Positions 48,967-54,704 of a stretch of DNA of 54,704 bases are shown piece after piece. Made by a program: the position numbers and the translations under genes. The notes under the pieces were generated by a model that was not told the DNA's origin, did not search any database, and was given only the letters and a program-made list of their open reading frames with translations. The DNA comes from Treponema sp. GTDB taxonomy: Bacteria; Spirochaetota; Spirochaetia; Treponematales; Treponemataceae. Positions within the stretch are counted from its first letter, which is position 1. Every line of letters starts with the position of its first letter. Location of the stretch: positions 1-54,704 of the forward strand of contig NZ_JAILGZ010000057.1 in the NCBI RefSeq assembly GCF_024696245.1. Reading direction: 5' to 3'.

Positions 48967-51498
48967 ATGCAGAAATTTGCAGTGACAGGAATGACTTGTG
49001 CAGCCTGTGTTGCCAGAGTAGAAAAGGCAGTCAGCAAGGTTCCGGGTGTTAATTCAGTAAGTGTAAGTCTTTTAACCAACAGCATGGGGGTAGAAGGTAA
49101 GGCTGCTGACAGTAAAATCATAGATGCGGTTTTAAAGGCAGGTTACGGGGCAAGTTCTTTGTCTGCTGCTTCCAGTCAGGCTTCTTCTAAAAGTGAAGAA
49201 GAAAAGCTTCTTAACAAGTCAGATACTCCTCTTTTGCTCAGAAGGCTTTTGTCATCCCTGGTATTCCTTCTTGTCCTTATGTATTTCAGCATGGGGCATA
49301 TGATGTGGAATTTTCCTATACCAGCCTGGTTTGAAGGAAATCATATGGCTATGGGGCTGGTTCAGCTTTTTTTGTGCCAGATTATTCTTGTCATTAACAG
49401 AAAGTTCTTTATAAACGGCTTTAAATCCCTGCTTCATGGGTCTCCAAACATGGATACCCTTGTGGCTTTAGGTTCAGGTATTTCTTACATTTACAGTGTT
49501 GCAGCCCTCTTTCTTATGACTAAGGCTGTAGTTGATGGTAATCAGGCTCAGGTAATTCATTACATGGAAAACTTTTACTTTGAAAGTTCAGCCATGATTG
49601 TAACGTTGATTACTGTAGGTAAGCTCCTTGAGTCAATTTCCAAGGGACGTACTACAGATGCCCTTAAGGCCCTGGTTTCCCTTGCGCCGGATACAGCCCT
49701 TATAATAAGGGATGGAAAGGAAGTCGAAGTTGCCCTTGAAGAAGTTAAGCAGGGTGATATTTTTGTTGTAAAACCAGGAGATAAAATTCCTGTAGACGGA
49801 ACTGTTATTGAAGGTTCTTCTTCTGTAAATGAATCTGCCCTTACCGGAGAAAGTATTCCTGTAGATAAGGCAGAAGGTCTTGGTGTAAGTGCCGGTACCA
49901 TGAATGTGTCCGGTTACCTTAAGTGCCGGGCTGATCATGTAGGCAGCGATACTACTTTAAGTAAAATTATTCAGCTTGTAAGCGATGCTGCTGCAACAAA
50001 AGCACCTGTTGCCCGTATTGCAGATAAAGTAAGCGCTGTTTTTGTTCCTGCAGTTATAAGCATTGCTGTCATTACCTTTTCAATATGGCTCTTTAAGGGG
50101 GCAGATTTTACCTTTGCCTTAAGCCGGGGAATTGCCGTTCTTGTAATAAGCTGCCCGTGTGCATTAGGACTTGCAACCCCTGTAGCCATCATGGTTGGAA
50201 ACGGAAAGGCAGCCCGTAACGGTATTCTTTTTAAGACAAGCCTTTCTCTTGAAGAAACAGGCAGGGTAAAGATTGCAGCCCTTGATAAAACCGGAACCAT
50301 TACAAAAGGTCAGCCTGAAGTTACCAATATTCTCTGCTACGGAAATGTTGACGAAAAGACTCTCCTTACTGCAGCCCTTTCTCTTGAAGCAAAAAGCGAG
50401 CATCCTCTTGCCAGGGCAATTGTAGAAAAAGGAAGCAGTCTTGGGCTTAGTGGAGAAGAAGTCAGTGATTTTGAAGCTATTGCCGGAAAAGGTCTAAAAG
50501 CCAGATTTATTAAAGACAATAAGGAAGTTTACGGCGGAAATCAGGCCTTTATTGCTTCCTGCTGCAGTGATAGACGGGATATAAGTAAGGATATGGAAGC
50601 TTTTGCCAGTCAGGGTAAGACTCCCCTTATCTTTGCCGAAAAGGACAGGATTCTTGGAATAGTGGCTGTTGCTGATACAATTAAGGAAGACAGTGCCCTT
50701 GCCATAAGTCAGTTAAGGGCTCTTGGAATAAAAACAGTCATGCTTACGGGAGACAATGAAGTTACGGCCAGGGCTGTAGCAGAAAGTGCCGGTGTAGACC
50801 AGGTTATAGCCGGAGTTCTTCCTGATGAAAAAGAAAAATACATCCGCAGTCTTATGGAAGAAGGAAAGGTTTGTATGGTAGGAGACGGAATTAACGACGC
50901 CCCTGCCTTAACCAGGGCTGATGTGGGAATTGCCATAGGAGCCGGAACAGATGTTGCCATTGATGCCGCAGACCTTGTTCTTATGAAGTCTTCCCTTTCC
51001 GATGTAGTAAGTGCCATAAGGTTAAGCAGAAGGACCCTCCTTAATATAAAGGAAAACCTTTTCTGGGCCTTTATTTATAATATAATAGGAATACCTCTTG
51101 CTGCAGGTGTATTTGCCAGTGCTTTAGGCTGGGAATTGAATCCTATGTTTGGAGCTGCAGCTATGAGTATGAGCAGTTTCTGTGTAGTTTCCAACGCTCT
51201 CCGTCTTAATTTCTTCAGGATGAAGAATAATTTTGCCGGAAAAGCAAAAAATACAGATACAATAAACAGTAAGGAGTTTGCTATGGCAGATGTTACAGAA
51301 AAAGTAATTAAAGTAGAAGGCATGATGTGTGAACATTGTGAAGCTCATGTAAAGGAAGCCCTTGAAGCTATTAAGGGAATTGATTCAGCTAAGGCTGACC
51401 ATACTAAAAATGAAGTTCTTCTTACAATGAGTAAGGATGTTGATTCAAAGAAAATTGCAAAGGCTGTAGAAAAAGCCGGATACAAATATATTGAATAG
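48967..51498 (+). CDS. copA: Copper-translocating P-type ATPase with C-terminal CopZ-like domain
   Basis: An 843-residue P1B-type ATPase that exports Cu(I)/Ag(I) across the inner membrane. An N-terminal HMA domain carries GMTCAAC (residues ~7-13). The core has TGES (~293), the transmembrane metal site CPC in VISCPCALGLATPVAIM, phosphorylation motif DKTGT (~440), SEHPLARAIV, GDGINDAPALTRADVG (~640) and MSMSSFCVVSNALRL. After this, where CopA normally ends, comes a ~20-residue linker and a full second HMA domain (773-843, GMMCEHC). That domain starts with Met and has its own Shine-Dalgarno. Confidence 0.93.
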   Translation: MQKFAVTGMTCAACVARVEKAVSKVPGVNSVSVSLLTNSMGVEGKAADSKIIDAVLKAGYGASSLSAASSQASSKSEEEKLLNKSDTPLLLRRLLSSLVFLLVLMYFSMGHMMWNFPIPAWFEGNHMAMGLVQLFLCQIILVINRKFFINGFKSLLHGSPNMDTLVALGSGISYIYSVAALFLMTKAVVDGNQAQVIHYMENFYFESSAMIVTLITVGKLLESISKGRTTDALKALVSLAPDTALIIRDGKEVEVALEEVKQGDIFVVKPGDKIPVDGTVIEGSSSVNESALTGESIPVDKAEGLGVSAGTMNVSGYLKCRADHVGSDTTLSKIIQLVSDAAATKAPVARIADKVSAVFVPAVISIAVITFSIWLFKGADFTFALSRGIAVLVISCPCALGLATPVAIMVGNGKAARNGILFKTSLSLEETGRVKIAALDKTGTITKGQPEVTNILCYGNVDEKTLLTAALSLEAKSEHPLARAIVEKGSSLGLSGEEVSDFEAIAGKGLKARFIKDNKEVYGGNQAFIASCCSDRRDISKDMEAFASQGKTPLIFAEKDRILGIVAVADTIKEDSALAISQLRALGIKTVMLTGDNEVTARAVAESAGVDQVIAGVLPDEKEKYIRSLMEEGKVCMVGDGINDAPALTRADVGIAIGAGTDVAIDAADLVLMKSSLSDVVSAIRLSRRTLLNIKENLFWAFIYNIIGIPLAAGVFASALGWELNPMFGAAAMSMSSFCVVSNALRLNFFRMKNNFAGKAKNTDTINSKEFAMADVTEKVIKVEGMMCEHCEAHVKEALEAIKGIDSAKADHTKNEVLLTMSKDVDSKKIAKAVEKAGYKYIE
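51283..51498 (+). CDS. Possible internal translation start: free CopZ-like chaperone
   Basis: In frame inside the copA-like gene, AAGGAG (51271-51276) lies 6 bases before an ATG at 51283. From there to the shared stop is a 71-residue HMA protein with GMMCEHC, exactly CopZ-like in length and fold. The cell could make both a CopA-CopZ fusion and free CopZ from one message. This is inferred; the Shine-Dalgarno codes for Lys-Glu in the linker and could be coincidental. Confidence 0.5.
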   Translation: MADVTEKVIKVEGMMCEHCEAHVKEALEAIKGIDSAKADHTKNEVLLTMSKDVDSKKIAKAVEKAGYKYIE

Positions 51499-51520
51499 AC
51501 ACGGGCTTTAAAAAGAAAAG

Positions 51521-51562
51521 GGCTGTCTGCTTTATAGGAATAATGCAGGCAGCCTTTTTTTT
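51521..51562. terminator. Bidirectional terminator after copA
   Basis: GGCTGTCTGC (51521-51530) and GCAGGCAGCC (51545-51554) form a 10-bp stem (one wobble on the plus strand) followed by eight T. The minus strand also has a T-rich tail and can serve the convergent ATPase gene. Confidence 0.85.
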
Positions 51563-51594
51563 AGCTTAATAAGATTTCAGAAAGTTTCTGATTT

Positions 51595-52269
51595 TTATTT
51601 TGCTGTAATAAGAAGGGTCTTTGGATCAAGTTTAAGTGTTGATTCAAAGTCTGTTGCCTTACCCATCTTAAGGATAGTCATTACAGTTGTAGATGCCTTT
51701 GAAGAAAGGTGAACTACTCCTGCAAAATATGGAAGAATGGCTTTTGGTGCCTGTTCTTCAAGTTTATCTCCTGCTACTGTAGAAGAAATCCATACCTTTG
51801 TTTTTGTAGCCTTTGCATAGCTTGCAACTGCCTGAATGTCTGCTTCTTTTGCCTTAGCAAAATCAACACCGTCAATTACAACGCCAGAAACTGCAATACC
51901 ACCGGCCTTAAGGGCGTTAAGTGTGTTTACAACCTTTTCCAGGTTAAAGTTATCCTGATTAAAGTTAAGGATTGTTCTGTTGCGGACAATCAGATCCTTA
52001 GCTTCTGCAGAGATTGTCTTTTTCTTGGAAATTTCGTTAAGGATTCCATCGTACCAGACAATTACGTTAGATGAATGCTGGTCAAAGGAAACATGTACGA
52101 GCTGCTTTCCGTTAAGAAGGGTGTCCATACCAAACTGTACGAGAACAGCTGTCTTACCTAAACCTTTTTTTGCTGTAATAAGACCAAGTTCACCAGATTT
52201 AAGACCGCCGTTTGCTACTGCATCAAATGCCCTTACAGGGCTCTTTTCAAATAATTCCTGCTTTGCCAT
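51595..52269 (-). CDS. RecA/KaiC-like ATPase of unknown function
   Basis: A 224-residue single-domain RecA-fold protein. The Walker A is TAKKGLGKTAV (residues 32-42), with Ala in place of the first Gly, as in DnaB-type loops. LVHVSFDQHSSNVIVWYDG corresponds to the strand-helix after it, and SGVVIDGVDFAKA is the Walker B region. Near the end KASTTVMTILKMGK resembles the hairpin of RadA/KaiC/DnaB relatives. There is no zinc finger, Lon-like domain or DNA helicase addition, so function is not assigned. The start follows AAGGAGA, and the gene has a promoter behind the EF-G terminator. Confidence 0.65.
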   Translation of the reverse strand: MAKQELFEKSPVRAFDAVANGGLKSGELGLITAKKGLGKTAVLVQFGMDTLLNGKQLVHVSFDQHSSNVIVWYDGILNEISKKKTISAEAKDLIVRNRTILNFNQDNFNLEKVVNTLNALKAGGIAVSGVVIDGVDFAKAKEADIQAVASYAKATKTKVWISSTVAGDKLEEQAPKAILPYFAGVVHLSSKASTTVMTILKMGKATDFESTLKLDPKTLLITAK

Positions 52270-52336
52270 GATCCTGTCTCCTTAATTTTGTGATTTGAAT
52301 TTAGTTTTAAACTGGAAAGTTTTTAACTATGATTTT

Positions 52337-52365
52337 ATTTTAACACGTATTTATTCAAAAGACAA
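52337..52365 (-). promoter_or_regulatory. Promoter of the RecA-like gene (with leader)
   Basis: On the minus strand: TTGTCT (52365-52360), a 17-base spacer, TAAAAT (52342-52337). A ~60-base leader with AAGGAGA precedes the ATG at 52269. Confidence 0.55.
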
Positions 52366-52378
52366 ATTTTACGAAGAC

Positions 52379-52409
52379 AAAAAAAGGCGCCTGAAATTAA
52401 TCAGACGCC
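52379..52409 (-). terminator. fusA terminator
   Basis: GGCGCCTGA (52386-52394) and TCAGACGCC (52401-52409). The single mismatch on the plus strand becomes a G-U wobble on the minus strand, followed by seven T. Confidence 0.88.
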
Positions 52410-52449
52410 TCTTATGCTTTATAAAGCTTTAAGAATTAATCAGTATTGA

Positions 52450-54546
52450 TTATTTCTGTTCAGCCTTTTTCTTTTCCTGGTACTGTTTGATAAGTGTTTC
52501 AGAAACAGCATTTGGAACTTTTGCATATTTTTCGAATTCCATTGTGAATTCTGCTTTACCCTGTGTTGAAGAACGAAGGATAGTAGAGAATCCGAACATT
52601 TCTGAAAGTGGTACTTCAGCGTTAACTGTAGAAGTTCCGTTTTCATCAGTTGTATCAATGATAACACCACGGCGCTGGTTGATAAGACCGAACATGTTAC
52701 CCTGGAATTCTGTAGGACCTGCAATCTGTACCTTCATGATTGGTTCAAGAATAGCTGGCTTAGCTTTTGCATAACCTTCACGGAAAGCACCGATAGCTGC
52801 AGTCTGGAATGCGATATCAGAAGAGTCTACTGGGTGATACTGACCATCATTGATTGTACAGCGAACACCAACTACAGGAGCACCAATAAGTGAACCCTTT
52901 TCCATAGCTCTCCTGAATCCCTTGTCACAAGAAGGAATGTATTCGTTAGGAATAGCACCACCCTTAATTGAGTCAACGAATTCGTAATCTTTGTCTGAAA
53001 TTGGTTCCATAAATCCGGCAACACGACCGTACTGACCAGAACCACCAGTCTGCTTTTTGTGTGTATAGTTGAAGTCTGCACGTGCAGAAATTGATTCGCG
53101 GTAAGCTACTTCTGGCTGTGAAACTTCTACTTCACATTTGTATTCACGCTTCATACGTTCAACGTATACTTCAAGGTGAAGTTCACCCATACCCTTGATG
53201 ATTGTCTGATTTGATTCAGGATCAACGTAAGTCTGGAATGTTGGGTCTTCTTTTGTAAAGCGGTTAAGAGCCTTAGCCATGTTAGCAGCATCCTGCTTGT
53301 TCTTAGGAGTAATAGCCTGAGAAATAACAGGGTTTGGTACGAACATAGAAGTCATGGCGATGTTAAGACCACCACCACAGAATGTATCACCAGAAGCACA
53401 GTCAATACCGAAGAGGGCAATGATGTCACCTGGCATACCTTCGTTAATATCTTCCATGTTAGCAGAGTTCATGCGGACAATACGACCAACCTTGAACTTT
53501 TTCTGTGCACGAACGTTAAAGAGTTCATCACCTTTGCAAATCTTTCCCTGGTAGATACGAACATAAGTAAGCTGACCGAACTGACCGTCATCGAGTTTGA
53601 ATGCGAGGGCAACACAAGGCTTGTTTTCAACGTTGAAAAGTTCAACTTCTGCTTCGTTGTTATCGCGGTCAAGACCGTAGTTGTGTACTTCTGTTGGATC
53701 TGGAAGATAGCGCTGTACTGCATCGAGAAGTGGCTGGATACCCTTGTTTACGTGAGCTGAACCAAGGAATACACCTACAAACTGTTCAGCAAGAGTTCCC
53801 TTACGGATAGCAGCGATGAGCTTGTCTTCAGGAATATTGTCATATCCGTTTTCAAGAATCATTTCCATGAGTTCGTCATCAAAGTTTGATGCTGCATCAA
53901 GGAGTTCTTCACGGTATTTTTTAGCATCATCAGCAAGATGAGCTGGGATTTCTGCATAGCGGAGATCTTCACCGTTTGGTCCGTCAAAGTAAATTGCCTT
54001 CATTGCAACAAGGTCAACTACACCTTCGAGCTTATCTTCAAGACCAATAGGAAGTTCCATCATGTGTGAGTTAAGACCGAGTTTTTCACGGAGCTGTCCG
54101 CAAACACGGATTGGGTTAGCACCCTGACGGTCACATTTGTTGACAAATGCAACGCGTGGTACATGATAACGCTTAAGCTGGCGGTCAACAGTGATTGACT
54201 GAGACTGAACACCTGCAACGGCACAAAGAATCATGATAGCACCGTCAAGAACGCGGAGTGAGCGTTCAACTTCTACTGTGAAGTCTACGTGACCTGGAGT
54301 GTCGATAAGATTGATTGTGATGTCTTTCCACTGAACCTGTGTTGCAGCAGACTGAATAGTGATACCACGTTCACGTTCCAGATCCATGTTATCCATTACA
54401 GCACCGACACCGTCCTTGCCACGTACTTCGTGAATCTGGTGAATCTTGTTACAGTAGAACAAAATACGTTCTGAAGTTGTTGTCTTACCAGAGTCAATGT
54501 GGGCACTGATACCGATATTACGTACTTTAGTAATATCAAAAGCCAT
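52450..54546 (-). CDS. fusA: Elongation factor G, spirochaete/mitochondrial EFG1 type
   Basis: A 698-residue translational GTPase. G1 is AHIDSGKTT, switch [16 protein letters not shown]3 DTPGHVDF, and G4 NKCD (most EF-Gs have NKMD or NKLD). Five-domain length is normal and domain IV is intact ([20 protein letters not shown]). The stretches [20 protein letters not shown] and [20 protein letters not shown] read like mitochondrial EFG1, which places it in the spdEFG1 group (spirochaetes, planctomycetes, some deltaproteobacteria). In that group EFG1 is known or thought to act in translocation while a separate EFG2 does ribosome recycling. A GAGAGG Shine-Dalgarno and structured leader precede it. 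Confidence 0.93.
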   Translation of the reverse strand: MAFDITKVRNIGISAHIDSGKTTTSERILFYCNKIHQIHEVRGKDGVGAVMDNMDLERERGITIQSAATQVQWKDITINLIDTPGHVDFTVEVERSLRVLDGAIMILCAVAGVQSQSITVDRQLKRYHVPRVAFVNKCDRQGANPIRVCGQLREKLGLNSHMMELPIGLEDKLEGVVDLVAMKAIYFDGPNGEDLRYAEIPAHLADDAKKYREELLDAASNFDDELMEMILENGYDNIPEDKLIAAIRKGTLAEQFVGVFLGSAHVNKGIQPLLDAVQRYLPDPTEVHNYGLDRDNNEAEVELFNVENKPCVALAFKLDDGQFGQLTYVRIYQGKICKGDELFNVRAQKKFKVGRIVRMNSANMEDINEGMPGDIIALFGIDCASGDTFCGGGLNIAMTSMFVPNPVISQAITPKNKQDAANMAKALNRFTKEDPTFQTYVDPESNQTIIKGMGELHLEVYVERMKREYKCEVEVSQPEVAYRESISARADFNYTHKKQTGGSGQYGRVAGFMEPISDKDYEFVDSIKGGAIPNEYIPSCDKGFRRAMEKGSLIGAPVVGVRCTINDGQYHPVDSSDIAFQTAAIGAFREGYAKAKPAILEPIMKVQIAGPTEFQGNMFGLINQRRGVIIDTTDENGTSTVNAEVPLSEMFGFSTILRSSTQGKAEFTMEFEKYAKVPNAVSETLIKQYQEKKKAEQK

Positions 54547-54583
54547 ATTGTTTACCTCTCAAAAAAAAAAGTTTCCATTAGTT

Positions 54584-54609
54584 AGATTCTGCGGAAAATG
54601 ACAGAATCT
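54584..54609 (-). other. Hairpin in the fusA leader
   Basis: AGATTCTG (54584-54591) and CAGAATCT (54602-54609), a perfect 8-bp stem with a 10-base loop, about 38 bases upstream of the fusA ATG and inside the predicted 5' UTR. It could be a translational or protein-binding element. Confidence 0.55.
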
Positions 54610-54633
54610 TCCACGGAATACAATTATCGCATA

Positions 54634-54662
54634 AATATATTCTAAAAATCCGTAAAATTCAA
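54634..54662 (-). promoter_or_regulatory. fusA promoter (with leader)
   Basis: On the minus strand: TTGAAT (54662-54657), a 17-base spacer, TATATT (54639-54634). The leader of about 80 bases contains the hairpin at 54584-54609. Confidence 0.5.
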
Positions 54663-54704
54663 TAGTTTGCACCTTTTCTTGCATTTAATTTTCTTCCATT
54701 ATAT

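Noticed and set aside
1-54704. CRISPR array, prophage, insertion sequence or tRNA/rRNA genes
   Set aside because: No regularly spaced long repeats, transposase or phage motifs, T-loop-like sequences in cloverleaf context, or rRNA stretches were seen on either strand.

Overview
The window looks like chromosome of a carbohydrate-using spirochaete, most likely a host-associated Treponema. This is inferred from low-to-moderate GC coding DNA, an EF-G of the spirochaete/mitochondrial EFG1 type, a bacterial XPB helicase, several orphan sugar-binding lipoproteins, a periplasmic beta-propeller HD-GYP protein, and FliL-like and FliM-N-like proteins. No tRNA, rRNA, insertion sequence, prophage or CRISPR array was seen. 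Coding density is high, and no gene-free stretch exceeds 300 bases.

Layout. 1-4331 (+): end of an ATP-grasp gene, an HD hydrolase, an AraC-type regulator, an rRNA/tRNA 2'-O-methyltransferase and a PAP2 phosphatase. 4347-6161 (-): hflX and a FliL-like gene, divergent from aspS (6278-8110). 8303-9535 (-): a divergent DAACS symporter, back to back with 9602-17202 (+), which holds an unknown gene, mgtC-like, XPB helicase, an XPB-linked protein, fused aroDE and rpiA. 17295-21277 (-): hisD-def-fmt-PASTA. 21501-27523: a lipoprotein, the propeller/HD-GYP phosphodiesterase, a HisA-HisI-HisE triple fusion and an outer-membrane beta-barrel. 27668-31839 (+): a one-chain ECF transporter core, a GDT1-type cation exporter and an ion-transporter permease. 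31845-36568: a small unknown gene, aminotransferase plus overlapping sugar-binding lipoprotein, a second orphan sugar-binding lipoprotein and ptsN. 36696-39331 (-): patatin and CotH. 39491-41847 (+): ribulokinase-like and araD. 41972-42196 (-): a 74-aa protein with two FliM N-terminus-like motifs. 42390-48414 (+): an operator-controlled sugar ABC transporter and a GH35 beta-galactosidase. 48604-51498 (+): a copper operon. 51595-54546 (-): a RecA-like ATPase and EF-G.

The most striking pattern is in gene starts. About a dozen first genes of transcription units have a recognisable -35/-10 promoter whose -10 box ends only 6-10 bases before the start codon, with no Shine-Dalgarno sequence, so their mRNAs should be leaderless or nearly so. 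Operon-internal genes and a second set of first genes carry good Shine-Dalgarno sequences. One pair of divergent leaderless genes shares a single self-complementary -35 hexamer (9567-9572). This pattern also corrects several start codons, such as those of hflX, hisD, the ECF gene and the aminotransferase.

Other leads: a 74-aa protein with two FliM-N/CheY-docking-like motifs; a CopA whose C-terminal CopZ-like domain has its own Shine-Dalgarno and start codon; a perfect 15-bp inverted repeat around the -10 box of the sugar-transport operon; and a set of unusually long composite hairpins. All family calls come from reading motifs in translated sequence, with no database search.
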